DNA of 64,000 nt from Bordetella flabilis (GCF_001676725.1 NZ_CP016172.1:1984001-2048000), one strand, 5' to 3'. Counted from the stretch's first letter, positions 8,415 to 20,623 are shown. Numbers and translations are program-made. The notes: generated by a model not told the origin, from the sequence alone.

Positions 8415-11400
8415 ATGTCGAGCAATACCGTCGCCCAGTTCGCTACCGAGCTGAAAATGCCTGCCAATGTGCTGCTGGAACAGCTGCGCTCGGCCGGCGT
8501 TGACCTCAAATCGGTGAACGACGCCGTCACCGACAGCGACAAGGCGAAATTGCTCGACTCGCTGCGCCGGGCGCACGGCGGCAGCGGCGAAGGCAAGAAG
8601 ATCACGCTGACCCGCCGTCAGACCTCCGAGATCCGCCAAGCCGACGCCACCGGCCGCTCGCGCACCATCCAGGTGGAAGTGCGCAAGAAGCGGGTGTTCG
8701 TCAAGCGCGATCCCGCCGAACTGGCTGCCGAAGCGGCTGCTGGCCGGGGCCCCGACGCGGAAGCGCCCGCCGAGGCTGCGCCGCAGGGCGCTGTCGAGAC
8801 GCCCGCCCCGACGTCTGCGCCTACGTCCGCCGTGGAGCCGGCCGCCGCGCCGTCGCCTGTCGCGGAGGCCAGCGAGAGCGCCACGCCGGCATCCGAGCGT
8901 ACGGAAAGCCCCGCCGCGCCTGTCGCCGAGTCTGCCGCCCCGCCCGCGCCCGAGGCATCGTCCGCGCCGTCGGAAGAGCAGGCCCAACCCGAATCCATTC
9001 AGCCGGAACCCGAACACGAGGCACCCGTGGCATCCGCCGCCGGCCCCGCCGCCGAGCCGCCGGTCGCTGCTGCCCCGCAAGAGCCCGTGAACACGCCAGA
9101 TACCATTGCGGTTTCCGACCAATCGGAAACCGAAGCTCCCGTTGCGCCCAAGTCTGCCGAGCAGACCGGCGCCGCACCGTCGTCCCTGAATCCCATCGAG
9201 CGCCCCGGCACGCCGCCCGCGCCGGCCAAGCCGGCCGCGTCGAAGGGCCCGCGTGCCGGCGATGCACGCCGCGGTCCGCCACCGTCGGCGACGCCCGCCC
9301 AGACGCTCAGCACCGCCCAGCGGGACGAGGCGCGCCGCCAGGCCGAGGCCGAAGCCGCCGCGCTGCGCGAAATGCTGAATCGCCCGCGCAAGGTCCTGCG
9401 CGCGCCGGAACCCGAACCGACTGCAGCGGCAGCGGCAGCGGCGGCCGCCTTGTCCGGCACTCTGCACAAGCCGGCCGCGAAGGCCGGTACTCCCGCGAAG
9501 AAGGATGCCAAGCCGGGTCCTGGCACGGGTCCCAAGAAGACCATCAAGACGGCGGAAGTGTCGTCCACGTGGACCGACGATAGCGCCCGCAAGAAGCCCG
9601 CCGAAAAGACCACTGCGCCGAGTCGCGACGGCTGGCGCGCGGGCGGCAAGGGCGGCGGCAAGTCCGGCGGACGTAACCGCAACCAGCAGGGCGATCGTCG
9701 CGGCGGCATGGTCGAGCAGCCGACGCAGGAATTCATCGCGCGTGAAGTGCACGTGCCTGAAACCATTACGGTTGCCGACCTGGCGCACAAGATGTCCGTC
9801 AAGGCCGCGGAAGTCATCAAGCAATTGATGAAGCTGGGCCAGATGGTCACCATCAACCAGGTGCTGGACCAGGAAACCGCGATGATCGTGGTCGAGGAAC
9901 TCGGCCACAAGGCGATCGCCGCCAAGCTGGACGACCCGGAAGCTTTCCTGGACGAGACCGCGCCGGAAAGCGAAGAGAGCGAACTGCTGCCGCGGGCCCC
10001 CGTGGTGACCGTCATGGGCCACGTCGACCACGGCAAGACCTCGCTGCTCGACTATATTCGTCGCGCCAAGGTTGCCGCGGGCGAAGCCGGCGGCATTACG
10101 CAGCATATCGGTGCGTATCACGTCGAGACCGAGCGCGGCATGGTGACCTTCCTGGATACCCCGGGCCACGAAGCCTTTACGGCCATGCGTGCGCGTGGTG
10201 CCAAGGCCACCGACATCGTCATCCTGGTGGTGGCGGCCGACGACGGCGTGATGCCGCAGACGCGCGAGGCCATCCACCATGCCAAGGCCGCCGGCGTGCC
10301 GCTGGTCGTGGCGGTGAACAAGATCGACAAGCCGGACGCAAACCCGGAACGTGTCAAGCAGGAACTCGTGGCCGAGGAAGTCGTGCCGGAAGAATACGGC
10401 GGCGACGTTCCCTTCGTGTCCGTGTCCGCCAAGACTGGCGCCGGCATCGAGGACTTGCTGGAAAACGTGCTGCTGCAAGCGGAAATCCTGGAGTTGACGG
10501 CGCCGGTGAACGCACATGCCAAGGGCCTGGTCATCGAAGCGCGGTTGGACAAGGGTCGTGGCCCGGTGGCGACCATCCTGGTGCAGAGCGGTACCCTCAA
10601 GCGCGGCGACGTCGTGCTGGCGGGCGCCAGCTTCGGCCGCGTGCGGGCCATGCTGGACGAGAACGCCAAGCAGGTGCAGACGGCCGGTCCCTCGATTCCG
10701 GTCGAGATCCAGGGCCTGACCGACGTGCCGGCGGCCGGCGACGAGCTGATCGTCCTGACCGACGAGCGCAAGGCGCGTGAAATCGCCCTGTTCCGCCAGG
10801 GCAAGTTCCGCGACGTCAAGCTGGCGCGCCAGCAGGCCGCCAAGCTGGAATCCATGTTCGACAACATGGGCGAAGGCACGCAGACGCTGGCGCTTATCGT
10901 CAAGACCGACGTGCAGGGTTCCCAGGAAGCACTGGTGTCGGCCCTGACCAAGCTGTCGACGGAAGAAGTGCGGGTCCAGGTCGTGCATGCCGCCGTGGGC
11001 GGTATTTCGGAAAGCGACGTCAACCTGGCCATCGCCTCGAACGCGGTCGTCATCGGCTTCAATGTGCGCGCCGAGCAAAGCGCCAAGAAGCTGGCCGAAG
11101 CCAACGGCATCGACGTGCGCTACTACAACATCATCTACGACGCCGTGGATGAGGTGAAAGCGGCGATGTCCGGCATGCTGGCGCCGGAAAAGCGCGAGGA
11201 AGTCATCGGCCTGGTGGAGATCCGCGAAATCTACACGATCTCGCGTATCGGCAACATCGCGGGCTGCATGGTGCTGGACGGCATCGTTCGCCGCGATTCG
11301 CAGGTACGCCTGTTGCGAAGCAACGTCGTCCAGTGGACCGGGCATCTCGAATCCCTGCGTCGCTTCAAGGACGATGTACGCGAAGTCAAGGCCGGTTTCG

Positions 11401-11492
11401 ATTGCGGCCTGACGCTGCGCGGCAACAACGATATCCAGGTGGGCGACCAGCTGGAAGTGTTCGAGATCAAGGAAATCGCGCGTACGCTCTAA
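8415..11492 (+). CDS. infB: Translation initiation factor IF-2
   Basis: 1025 residues. IF-2 is the GTPase that brings fMet-tRNA to the 30S subunit and promotes subunit joining. An IF2_N fold opens the protein ([20 protein letters not shown]), a very long Ala/Pro/Glu-rich linker follows to about residue 440, then a second IF2_N-like segment, the GTPase with G1 GHVDHGKT at 535-542, DTPGHE and NKIDKP motifs, and the C-terminal fMet-tRNA-binding domains. ATG 8415 is chosen over the open frame further upstream because AGGAAG precedes it at the right distance and the following residues match IF2_N. Confidence 0.97.
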   Translation: MSSNTVAQFATELKMPANVLLEQLRSAGVDLKSVNDAVTDSDKAKLLDSLRRAHGGSGEGKKITLTRRQTSEIRQADATGRSRTIQVEVRKKRVFVKRDPAELAAEAAAGRGPDAEAPAEAAPQGAVETPAPTSAPTSAVEPAAAPSPVAEASESATPASERTESPAAPVAESAAPPAPEASSAPSEEQAQPESIQPEPEHEAPVASAAGPAAEPPVAAAPQEPVNTPDTIAVSDQSETEAPVAPKSAEQTGAAPSSLNPIERPGTPPAPAKPAASKGPRAGDARRGPPPSATPAQTLSTAQRDEARRQAEAEAAALREMLNRPRKVLRAPEPEPTAAAAAAAAALSGTLHKPAAKAGTPAKKDAKPGPGTGPKKTIKTAEVSSTWTDDSARKKPAEKTTAPSRDGWRAGGKGGGKSGGRNRNQQGDRRGGMVEQPTQEFIAREVHVPETITVADLAHKMSVKAAEVIKQLMKLGQMVTINQVLDQETAMIVVEELGHKAIAAKLDDPEAFLDETAPESEESELLPRAPVVTVMGHVDHGKTSLLDYIRRAKVAAGEAGGITQHIGAYHVETERGMVTFLDTPGHEAFTAMRARGAKATDIVILVVAADDGVMPQTREAIHHAKAAGVPLVVAVNKIDKPDANPERVKQELVAEEVVPEEYGGDVPFVSVSAKTGAGIEDLLENVLLQAEILELTAPVNAHAKGLVIEARLDKGRGPVATILVQSGTLKRGDVVLAGASFGRVRAMLDENAKQVQTAGPSIPVEIQGLTDVPAAGDELIVLTDERKAREIALFRQGKFRDVKLARQQAAKLESMFDNMGEGTQTLALIVKTDVQGSQEALVSALTKLSTEEVRVQVVHAAVGGISESDVNLAIASNAVVIGFNVRAEQSAKKLAEANGIDVRYYNIIYDAVDEVKAAMSGMLAPEKREEVIGLVEIREIYTISRIGNIAGCMVLDGIVRRDSQVRLLRSNVVQWTGHLESLRRFKDDVREVKAGFDCGLTLRGNNDIQVGDQLEVFEIKEIARTL

Positions 11493-11516
11493 GCGACCGC
11501 GCATCGAAGAAGCTGC

Positions 11517-11918
11517 ATGAGCCGTCACAAGTCCAAAGCGATTCCCGGCCGCAACCTGCGGTTGGCCGACCAGATCCAGAAGGATCTGGCCGGCTTGATC
11601 CAGCGCGAAATCGACGTCGCGCGGGCGGGGTTGATCACGCTTTCCGGCGTGGAGCTGTCCCCGGATTACGCGCACGCCAAGGTGTATTTCACGGTGCTTG
11701 GAGCGGAACCGGACGCGGCGGCCGGCCTGCTCAACGAAAAGGCTGGCTGGCTGCATTCCCAGCTGTATCGGCTGCTGCATATCCATACGGTGCCCACGCT
11801 GCGTTTCGTGCACGACGAGCAGATCGCGCGCGGGATCGAAATGTCGCGGCTGATCGACCGCGCCAACCAGCCCGGTTCCTACCGGGATGATCCCGACGAG
11901 CCGGAAAAACAGTCCTGA
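11517..11918 (+). CDS. rbfA: 30S ribosome-binding factor RbfA
   Basis: 133 residues of the RbfA family, a KH-fold protein that binds pre-30S particles and helps process the 16S rRNA 5' end, important in cold adaptation. Seen: [18 protein letters not shown] at the N-terminus, the [19 protein letters not shown] strand-helix unit, and the [15 protein letters not shown] segment. It lies 24 bp after infB and 36 bp before truB, so it belongs to the same operon. Confidence 0.95.
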   Translation: MSRHKSKAIPGRNLRLADQIQKDLAGLIQREIDVARAGLITLSGVELSPDYAHAKVYFTVLGAEPDAAAGLLNEKAGWLHSQLYRLLHIHTVPTLRFVHDEQIARGIEMSRLIDRANQPGSYRDDPDEPEKQS

Positions 11919-11954
11919 CGGGCTGTCGGCACGGCTTTTTTCTCGGACGACACG

Positions 11955-12692
11955 ATGGCCAAACGACGCGGGCTGATGCTCGACGGTGTCCTGCTGCTGG
12001 ACAAACCTGAAGGCTTATCCAGCAACCATGCGCTGCAACGCGCGCGCCGCACGCTGGATGCGGCCAAGGCGGGCCATACCGGTACGCTGGACCCGTTCGC
12101 CACCGGGCTGCTGGTGTGTTGCATGGGCAAGGCGACCAAGCTGTCTGGCGCGATGCTGAACGCGGACAAGGGCTACCGGGCCACTTTGCGCTTTGGCGAG
12201 GAAACCGATTCGGGCGACCTCACCGGACATATCGTGGCGCGGGCGCCCCAGGATTTCGCCGGCGTGGATGAGACCGCGCTGCGCGATGTGCTGTCACGTT
12301 TCCGGGGCACGATCTCGCAGGTGCCGCCGATGTATTCGGCCCTGAAGCGCGACGGCAAGCCTTTGTACGAGTATGCGCGCGCCGGCGTGGAGCTGGAGCG
12401 CGAGGCGCGGGAGGTCACCCTGCATCGCATCGACCTGCTGTCCTGCGACGGTATGACGGCGGTGATCGATGTGGCCTGCAGCAAGGGCACTTATCTGCGC
12501 ACGCTGGCCCAGGACATCGGGCGGGCGCTGGGCTGCCATGCCCACCTGACGGCCTTGCGCCGCACCCAGGTGGGACCGTTTTCGCTGGACGGCGCCATCG
12601 CGCTGGAGGCGCTGCAAGCCCTGCCCGACCCCAAGCGGGCCTTGCTGCCCATGAATGAATTGCCGGCGGGCCTGGCGCCCGTCTTACCTTAA
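11955..12692 (+). CDS. truB: tRNA pseudouridine-55 synthase TruB
   Basis: 245 residues. TruB makes the universal pseudouridine 55 in the T-loop of tRNAs. The catalytic aspartate is D46 in [11 protein letters not shown]; the KPEGLSSN motif before it and the [15 protein letters not shown] motif later are diagnostic. The C-terminus is short and lacks a full PUA-like domain, closer to a minimal TruB. It closes the rimP-nusA-infB-rbfA-truB series; typA starts 10 bp after its stop. Confidence 0.95.
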   Translation: MAKRRGLMLDGVLLLDKPEGLSSNHALQRARRTLDAAKAGHTGTLDPFATGLLVCCMGKATKLSGAMLNADKGYRATLRFGEETDSGDLTGHIVARAPQDFAGVDETALRDVLSRFRGTISQVPPMYSALKRDGKPLYEYARAGVELEREAREVTLHRIDLLSCDGMTAVIDVACSKGTYLRTLAQDIGRALGCHAHLTALRRTQVGPFSLDGAIALEALQALPDPKRALLPMNELPAGLAPVLP

Positions 12693-12702
12693 AGGATCTG
12701 TT

Positions 12703-14529
<1,827 letters not shown>

Positions 14530-14593
14530 CAAGGCCCGCGGCCCCGGCCGGGCCCGCGGCGGGTCGTGATCCGCGCGAAAAGACCTGCGACCA

Positions 14594-14645
14594 TGAAACG
14601 CACCCCAAAAGTTGGGCATCAGTCCAACCTTTGGGGTGTTTTTCA
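14594..14645. repeat. 52-bp palindromic element acting as terminator (copy 1)
   Basis: Two 22-nt arms, 19 of 22 identical as inverted repeats, flank an 8-nt loop: each arm starts TGAAA, continues CACCCCAAA and ends GTTGG. On the plus strand the second arm ends in GTGTTTTT, making a strong rho-independent terminator for typA; it also lies between two converging genes. The arm text resembles terminal repeats of IS3-family elements, so a domesticated IS-end remnant is possible (inference). A degenerate second copy with identical geometry is at 20696-20747. Confidence 0.75.
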
Positions 14646-14716
14646 TAACGGGTGCGACGAGGATCAGCGGCGATCAGGTGCCAGGAGCACACCATCGCAA
14701 CGCCACCGCACCGCGG

Positions 14717-16900
14717 TCAGAACTCGAACGTCGCGCCCAGCTCGTAGGTGCGCCCCGGCGCCAGCAGCACCTGGCTGGTGGCGCGGCCGCCGTAGTAGGC
14801 GTAGAGCTTGTCCGTCAGGTTGCGCACGCGGAAGGTGATCAGCGCCGACCGCAGGCGGTAGCTGATCGCCGCGTCTACCGTGGTGTGGCCATTGATGCGG
14901 ACCTGGTTGGCGTTGTCGGTATAGATCTTGCCGGTATGGTTCAGGCCGACGAAAAAGTCTATCGGCACTTCCTTGAGCCGGTACGTGGCGTACAGGTTGG
15001 CGACGCGCTCGGGCACATTGGGGGGGGTGTTGCCCACGCGCGAGGTGCCGTCGGCCTCGGTCAGCGAATCGAAGCGCGCGTCCAGCGCGGCGATGTTGCC
15101 CGATAGCGTCAGCTGCGGCGTGATGCGCCAGTCCGCGGCCAATTCCACGCCGCGCGAGGACTGGCGGCCATTGTTGACGGTCACGCGCGGGTCGTTGGCA
15201 TCGCGCGTGAGCACATTCTCGAGCTTGATGTAATAGACCGCCGCGGTCCATTCCAGGTCGCCCAGGCTCTGCTTGAATCCGGTCTCCCATTGTTCGCCCT
15301 TGGCCAGCGGAAACGAGGCATCGGCCTGCGACAGCAGGAACAGCGAGCCTACCGGAATGGTCGCGTTGGTGTACTGCGCATAGACCGAGGACGAAGGCGT
15401 CAGGTCGTACACGGTGCCGAGCCGCGCGGAGTTGGCGCTATAGCGCGTGCCGAAGGCGCTGCGGGTGCCGGCGTTCAGGTCAGTGACACTGCGGTCGACG
15501 CGGAGGCGGTCGTAGCGATAGCCGCCCACCACGGTCCAGCGCTCGGTCAGCTTGAGCGAATCCTCCAGAAACAATGCGGCGCCGCGCACGTCGGTCGCAT
15601 AGTCGGTGCGGTTGCCGGGTCCGCTCGTCAGCGCCGGGTCGTCATTGAAATAGCCCACGTCGGGGTCCCACAGCGACACGCGCAAGGCGTCGGCGGTGGC
15701 GGCGGAACGGTTGGAGAAGCGTCGCTCGCTGTCCAGCGTTGTCTTGCTGAGTTCGCCGCCGATCACGAACTTGTTCGACAGGCCGCCGATCGTCCCGGTG
15801 TGGGTGGCGTCGAAGCGATTGATCAGGTACCGCTGGTGGTGCGTGATGCTGGTCTGGTCGCGGTCGATGAACGCGGGGGCGCTGAAGGTGGCCGATTCCG
15901 AGTTTTTCCACAGGCGGTCGACCTTGTTCATGGCCAGCTCGTTGCGCAGCGTCCAAGACGACGTCAGTTCGTGAGTGACGCGCGCCCGCAGCCAATAGGT
16001 CTCGGCTTCGTTGCGATCGTTGAGCACGTTGTAGTTCTTGCCGGCGAGGGCGCGGTCCAGCACGCGCCCGTCGGGAGTGCTGACCACGCCGGTGGGATCC
16101 TTGGCCAGGCTGCGCGGGATCAACGGCGTGCCCCAGTAGGCGTGGCCGGTGTCGCGCGAGTAATCGAACGACAGGTCCAGGCGGGTCGCGGGCGCGACGT
16201 CGAACGCCACGCCTGTGGTCAGGTGATCGAGCTTGTTGCTGTTGCGGTCGATGGTGCCGACGCGGCTGTCGTTGTGGCTGTAGTCGATGCGGTAGGCGCC
16301 GGTTTCGCCGAAGTTGTCCCCCAGGCCGATGCCGATGCGCGTGCTGCCGTAGCTGCCATACGAGATCATCGCTTCACGCGATGGGTTGTCGCGGTCCGGA
16401 CGCTTGGTCTGGAAGTTGACAATCCCACCGATGGCGCTGTCGCCCTGCAGTACCGAGGCCGGGCCTTTCAGGACCTCGATGCGCTCGTAGTTCCAGGTGT
16501 CCTCGACCCGGTTGGTCGAACCTGCGCCGGACATGCGCAGGCCGTCGTACAGATACAGAATGTCCGTGAAACCGCGCGAGGACAGCGTGGTGGGCGAGGA
16601 CGGCGGCCCGCCGCCGGCCAGGCCGGTGACGCCGCGCAGGGCCTCGCTGAGCGTGCTGGCGCCACGCTCGCGCATGGTCTGCTGCGACAGGATCTCGACC
16701 GATGCCGGCGTTTCGCGCAGCGTCAGTCCCAGCCGTGAGGCGCTGCTGCTGCGGCTGTCCAGATGCAGGCTTTCCGCATCGCTGTCGGCTTCCACGCGGA
16801 TGGCGGGCAGGTTGGTCTCCCCTGCCTGGACCTCCTGTGCCTGGACGTTGGGCACGGCGGTGCATGCCGCGACGGCGGCGGTGGATACGACTCTTCTCAT
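14717..16900 (-). CDS. TonB-dependent siderophore-type outer-membrane receptor
   Basis: 727 residues. After a signal peptide ending near VQAQ comes a plug domain (LRETPASVEILSQQTM, ERIEVLKGPASVLQG, GGIVNF) and a C-terminal beta-barrel ending in the aromatic GATFEF typical of outer-membrane proteins. The plug pattern is of the siderophore-receptor subfamily; the ligand is unknown. It is the last gene of a block reading ABC ATPase, two DUF3526 permeases, receptor, with 39 bp between the permease and this start. A Fur-box-like site lies before the first gene of the block, so iron repression of all four is expected. No Ton or siderophore-biosynthesis gene is nearby. Confidence 0.9.
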   Translation of the reverse strand: MRRVVSTAAVAACTAVPNVQAQEVQAGETNLPAIRVEADSDAESLHLDSRSSSASRLGLTLRETPASVEILSQQTMRERGASTLSEALRGVTGLAGGGPPSSPTTLSSRGFTDILYLYDGLRMSGAGSTNRVEDTWNYERIEVLKGPASVLQGDSAIGGIVNFQTKRPDRDNPSREAMISYGSYGSTRIGIGLGDNFGETGAYRIDYSHNDSRVGTIDRNSNKLDHLTTGVAFDVAPATRLDLSFDYSRDTGHAYWGTPLIPRSLAKDPTGVVSTPDGRVLDRALAGKNYNVLNDRNEAETYWLRARVTHELTSSWTLRNELAMNKVDRLWKNSESATFSAPAFIDRDQTSITHHQRYLINRFDATHTGTIGGLSNKFVIGGELSKTTLDSERRFSNRSAATADALRVSLWDPDVGYFNDDPALTSGPGNRTDYATDVRGAALFLEDSLKLTERWTVVGGYRYDRLRVDRSVTDLNAGTRSAFGTRYSANSARLGTVYDLTPSSSVYAQYTNATIPVGSLFLLSQADASFPLAKGEQWETGFKQSLGDLEWTAAVYYIKLENVLTRDANDPRVTVNNGRQSSRGVELAADWRITPQLTLSGNIAALDARFDSLTEADGTSRVGNTPPNVPERVANLYATYRLKEVPIDFFVGLNHTGKIYTDNANQVRINGHTTVDAAISYRLRSALITFRVRNLTDKLYAYYGGRATSQVLLAPGRTYELGATFEF

Positions 16901-16939
16901 GATGCTTTCCGAAACTCGATTGAGGTGAAAAACCTGTCT

Positions 16940-18400
16940 CTAGACCACGCGGTAGCGGCGCAGGCGCCACGCCGCCAGGGCCAGCAGCAACACGGCGGGC
17001 GCCAGCAACTGCAACAGCGCGAGTGCGGCCTGTGCGCGCACGGCGGCGGGATCTTCTTCCTGCCATTGGAAGACCGGCATGGCCGGAAAGTCCTCGGGCG
17101 TGATGGCGCGGCTGGCTTCGATGCGAAGCAGGAAGAAGTCCTTCCAGGCTTGGTGGTAGGCGTCGATCTGCCGCATGAAATGCGCATGGCGGCGTTGCCC
17201 GGTGCCGGCCAGCGCGGTGATGCCTTCAAAGGCGACCGCCGCTGGCGATAGCATGCTGTAGCGCGCCACCAGCGCCTGCTGGCGCGCCATCTGCGCGTCG
17301 AAGCGATCCAGTTCGGGCTGCATGGCTGCATCCACCTGGCGCTCGACACGGGCGTGGCCCAGGGGGCGGCCGGTAATTTCCAGGTGGCCGTCACGCGGGA
17401 TCAGGGCGTCGGGCTTGTCCATGTGCCTGTAGTCGGTCGAAAGCAGGGCGGCGTGGTCGCGCATCGCCAGCGCCGTGGCCACGCGGGTGCGCGTGGCCAG
17501 TTCGGCGCGCGACGGCGCGGGGCTGGCGTAGGCGGCCACCAGATTCAACAGCACCGGTACCACCAGCACCAGCAGGACCCAACTGACCATCAGGATCATG
17601 GCATTGGCCGCCGAGGACTTGCCGAAGGCGTTGACCGCCACCACCGCCGCGAACCAGAACAGCGCGTAGGCGCCGACCAGCAGGGCCCACCACAGCGTGG
17701 CGCTGGCGGCCTGCAGCGCCTGGGGGCGCGCAATCAGCAGGGCAGCCACGGGCAGCAGCACCGCGGCGCCCAGCAGGACGGCGGCGCGCAGCGCGATCTT
17801 GCCGCTGATCAGGGTGAGCAGCGACAACGGCTGCGAAAGCAGCAAGCGCAGCGTGCCGTCTTCCTTTTCGCCGGAGAGCAGGTTGTGCCCGAGCGCGAAG
17901 ATCAGCAGCGGCAACAGGTAGACCACCACGAAGGCGAGGTCGAAATGCCCGCTGAGCAGATGCCAAGGGTTTTCGATGTCGTTGTTGTGGATGAAGTTGA
18001 CCTTACTGTCGTAGGTCACCTTGAACTGGGACGGAAACAGGTCGGTCTGGCCCAGCGCCACCGGCGCCAGCGGCACGCTGGGCATGATGGCGTAGTGCGC
18101 ACCCAGGCCGCCGCCCATGTTTGCGGGGCTGGCGGGATTGCCGAACGGCGTGGGGGTTTCGCTGCCGTCCATGATGCGCTGCAACTGCGCCAACTGGCTG
18201 CTGCGGTTCTGCGCGTCGGCGCGCGCCAGCGCGGCCTGCGCCTCGTCGCGCAGCGAGGTCTGCAGCAGCCCGTTGAAGACCGCGTAGCCGACCAGCACCA
18301 GGAACAGCAGGCCGCACAGCCATAGCGCGCGCTCGCGCGTCAGCAGGCGGAGTTCGTGCCGCAGGACCATCCCGAAGCGGCGGAATTGCGTATCGTGCAC
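16940..18400 (-). CDS. ABC-2 type permease with DUF3526 (second of two)
   Basis: 486 residues. One transmembrane helix at the N-terminus (LWLCGLLFLVLVGYAVF) is followed by a roughly 120-residue non-membrane segment, a cluster of about five helices (from FVVVYLLPLLIFALG to VLLVLVVPVLLNLV), a second large soluble segment, and a last helix near the end. This is the ABC-2/DUF3526 layout seen in NosY-like permeases. EKEDGTLRLLLSQP is the cytoplasmic coupling motif for the ATPase. The upstream gene is a paralogue, so the pair likely forms a heterodimer with the ATPase. Substrate and direction are unknown; ABC-2 systems usually export or act mechanically on the envelope. Confidence 0.8.
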   Translation of the reverse strand: MHDTQFRRFGMVLRHELRLLTRERALWLCGLLFLVLVGYAVFNGLLQTSLRDEAQAALARADAQNRSSQLAQLQRIMDGSETPTPFGNPASPANMGGGLGAHYAIMPSVPLAPVALGQTDLFPSQFKVTYDSKVNFIHNNDIENPWHLLSGHFDLAFVVVYLLPLLIFALGHNLLSGEKEDGTLRLLLSQPLSLLTLISGKIALRAAVLLGAAVLLPVAALLIARPQALQAASATLWWALLVGAYALFWFAAVVAVNAFGKSSAANAMILMVSWVLLVLVVPVLLNLVAAYASPAPSRAELATRTRVATALAMRDHAALLSTDYRHMDKPDALIPRDGHLEITGRPLGHARVERQVDAAMQPELDRFDAQMARQQALVARYSMLSPAAVAFEGITALAGTGQRRHAHFMRQIDAYHQAWKDFFLLRIEASRAITPEDFPAMPVFQWQEEDPAAVRAQAALALLQLLAPAVLLLALAAWRLRRYRVV

Positions 18401-18410
18401 CGGAAGTCTC

Positions 18411-19799
18411 CTACAGGGCGGTCTGGCGGGCCACGGCGCGCCAGGCGAAGGCCAGACTAAGCAGCAGCGCGGCGCCCAGCATCAAAAGGCTCAGGCGGGC
18501 CTGGTGCAATGCCCAGTCCGCGGCGGGCGGCTGGTATTGGAAGGGCGGCACGCGCGCCCACAGGGAGGGGCTGGCCCGATACGCGAAATGCTGGTGTTCC
18601 AGCGTGTCGGCGTGCGCGACCAGATCGGCGCTGACGATGTCCTGGATCACGCGGCGCTGCTGCTCCGCGGCAGTGGTGAAGTCGCGGTGGTGAGCAAAGT
18701 CGGTGCCGGCCATGGCGGCGGACAGCGCGCGCACCGCCAGCAACGGCATCAGCCATCCGGCGGATTCCTGCGCGGTTTGCTGCCGTTCCCAGGTGTCCCA
18801 CAGGCGGCCGAAATGACGGTCGTAGACGGCATAGCTGGACTGGTCATCGAGCTTGAGCGCGAGGCCCCACTTGTTCAGAGGCACGTCGCGGCTCCAGCGT
18901 TCGGTGGTCCCGAAGGCCTGCATCCAGACCCGATCCGAGGTGGCCTTCAGGTCGTCCTGCAGCGCCTGGTTGAATTCCAGGCGCGTGGGGCTGGGATACA
19001 GGCCGCGCGACAGTTCGGCCATGACGCGCGGGGCGATAACGGTATTGGCGATCCACAGCGCCAGCAGCACCGTGATGGCCACGCGCGACGACCGCGCGGC
19101 CGCCGACACGCCCAGCGTGACGAAGATGAAGGCGGCCAGGTATATCGCGTAGCCTCCCGCCAGGACGCCGAACCGCCACAGCGCGTCGGTCCTGCCGCCC
19201 GCCAGCCACACCACCACGATGGCGGCCAGCGCGGCGGGCACCAGCAACAGGCCCAGGCTCATTGCCAGGGCCGTGGCCTTGCCCGACAGCAGGCGCCACG
19301 GCGCTACGCCCAGGCTCAGCGTCTGGCGCAGGATGCCTTGTTCGCGTTCGCCCGAGAAGGCGTTGAAGCCCAGCACGATCACCAGCAGCGGCCCCAACGC
19401 CTGCAGGATCCAGGCGGCGGATAGGTCGCCGAAACGCTGCAACCCGGTGGCGTCCTGCGCCGGGCGGAACTTCACCTCGCTCTGGCGGTGCGCCTGCAGC
19501 CACACAGTGCTGCCGATGTACGGGTTGATGCCCGGATCCAGCAGCGCCAGCGTGGTGTCCGGCTTGAACACGTGCATGCCCTGGTGGGCGGCGTCGTGCG
19601 GATGGCGCGCGTCCTGGCGCAGCCAGTCGCTGTAGTCGGTGTTCTGGGCCGCGGCCTGTTCGGCGCGCGCTTCCTGCTGGTGCAGGAAGCCGACCGCCAG
19701 GGCCGTCATCAGCAGCACCGCGACGATGCTGCCGGCCCAATAGAGCCGGCCGTCGCGCAGGCGCTCGCGCAGGTCCTTGAAGGCGATGAGGAGGATCAT
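18411..19799 (-). CDS. ABC-2 type permease with DUF3526 (first of two)
   Basis: 462 residues with the same plan as its downstream paralogue: N-terminal helix (WAGSIVAVLLMTALAVGFL), long soluble loop, a helix cluster beginning ILQALGPLLVIVLGF, the coupling motif EREQGILRQTLSLG, a second soluble loop and a C-terminal helix. The two soluble loops probably face the periplasm. The start overlaps the stop of the ATPase gene by four bases and its stop is 10 bp from the next permease, so three ABC genes form a tight translational unit. Confidence 0.8.
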   Translation of the reverse strand: MILLIAFKDLRERLRDGRLYWAGSIVAVLLMTALAVGFLHQQEARAEQAAAQNTDYSDWLRQDARHPHDAAHQGMHVFKPDTTLALLDPGINPYIGSTVWLQAHRQSEVKFRPAQDATGLQRFGDLSAAWILQALGPLLVIVLGFNAFSGEREQGILRQTLSLGVAPWRLLSGKATALAMSLGLLLVPAALAAIVVVWLAGGRTDALWRFGVLAGGYAIYLAAFIFVTLGVSAAARSSRVAITVLLALWIANTVIAPRVMAELSRGLYPSPTRLEFNQALQDDLKATSDRVWMQAFGTTERWSRDVPLNKWGLALKLDDQSSYAVYDRHFGRLWDTWERQQTAQESAGWLMPLLAVRALSAAMAGTDFAHHRDFTTAAEQQRRVIQDIVSADLVAHADTLEHQHFAYRASPSLWARVPPFQYQPPAADWALHQARLSLLMLGAALLLSLAFAWRAVARQTAL

Positions 19800-20506
19800 G
19801 CGTCGGACCTCATGTGCGCCAGATACAGGGCTTGCAGGTCGACATCGTTGATCTGGCGAGTGTCCAGGTTTTCAACCATGCGGCCACGCTTCATGATGCC
19901 GACGCGGGTGGCGGTCTGGCTCGCATGGAACAGGTCGTGGGTGGTTGCAAGGATGGCCACGCCGCGTTCGGCGGCGCGTTGTAGCAGGCGCGTGAATTCT
20001 GCGGCGGCTGATGGATCCAGTCCCGAGGTGGGTTCGTCCAGCAGCAGCGCGCGGGCGTCCTTGGCCAGCGCCACGGCGATCCAGACTTTCTGCCGCATGC
20101 CCTTGGAGTAGGCGGCGACGCGCTTGTCGGCCGCGGCCCGGTCGAGCCCCACCTCGGCCAGCAGTTCCAGCAGCCTGGCGCGGGGCGGGGCCTCGCCCAG
20201 TGCCAGGGCCGCGAAATAGCTCAGGTTCTCCAGCCCGCTCAGGGTGCCGTACAGGTTCACCTGCTCGGGGATGTAGGCCACATGGCGCTTGCTGAGCAGC
20301 GGTTCGCGCGTCACGTCCAGTCCGTGGATCAGCGCCTGGCCGCCGTCGGGTGCGATGAAGTTCAGGAATAGGTTGATGGTGGTCGTCTTGCCGGCGCCGT
20401 TTGCACCCAGCAGGCAATAGATGTCGCCCGGCTCGATGCGCAGGTCCAGCGGGTGTAGCGCGATCTGTTCGCCGTAGCGTTTGGTCAGTCCGATGGCTTC
20501 GAGCAC
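19796..20506 (-). CDS. ABC transporter ATP-binding protein
   Basis: 236 residues of a complete ABC ATPase: Walker A GANGAGKT at 34-41, a YSKGMRQ signature-type motif, Walker B LLLDEPTSGLDP, and a HDLF switch histidine. The GTG at 20506 is preferred because AAGGA stands just upstream; the open frame continues to a TTG at 20542 that would add 12 residues without homology. It is the first gene of the ABC-receptor block. The close sequence type is the CcmA/NosF-like group that pairs with ABC-2 permeases, consistent with its neighbours. Confidence 0.88.
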   Translation of the reverse strand: MLEAIGLTKRYGEQIALHPLDLRIEPGDIYCLLGANGAGKTTTINLFLNFIAPDGGQALIHGLDVTREPLLSKRHVAYIPEQVNLYGTLSGLENLSYFAALALGEAPPRARLLELLAEVGLDRAAADKRVAAYSKGMRQKVWIAVALAKDARALLLDEPTSGLDPSAAAEFTRLLQRAAERGVAILATTHDLFHASQTATRVGIMKRGRMVENLDTRQINDVDLQALYLAHMRSDA

Positions 20507-20582
20507 TGCGAGTCCTTTTTCGCCCGAAAGGGCGGAAATCAAGCAAAGGGCGGCTGCGGATGGTGCCGTGTGCGGCGCCCTA

Positions 20583-20601
20583 TAGAATGGGAATGACTAT
20601 C
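20583..20601. promoter_or_regulatory. Fur-box-like site before the ABC/TonB operon
   Basis: TAGAATGGGAATGACTATC matches the 19-bp Fur consensus GATAATGATAATCATTATC at 13 of 19 positions, counted by hand. It lies about 77 bp upstream of the preferred GTG start of the ABC ATPase gene, within promoter distance. The downstream TonB receptor is the kind of gene Fur represses when iron is plentiful, so function and site agree. Binding itself is inferred. Confidence 0.6.
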
Positions 20602-20605
20602 GTTT

Positions 20606-20623
20606 GATATGATATAACATATC
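20606..20623. promoter_or_regulatory. AT-rich perfect dyad GATATG-N6-CATATC
   Basis: A perfect 6-6-6 inverted repeat, GATATG ATATAA CATATC, immediately upstream of the Fur-like site in an AT-rich island. It may be an operator for a second regulator or part of the promoter UP region. No regulator gene is adjacent. Confidence 0.4.

Noticed and set aside
8412..11813. 1133-codon minus-strand open frame opposite infB
   Set aside because: Antisense to the conserved infB/rbfA genes with no domain signature of its own.
14594..14645. Complete insertion sequence
   Set aside because: Only terminal-repeat-like arms are present; there is no room for a transposase.
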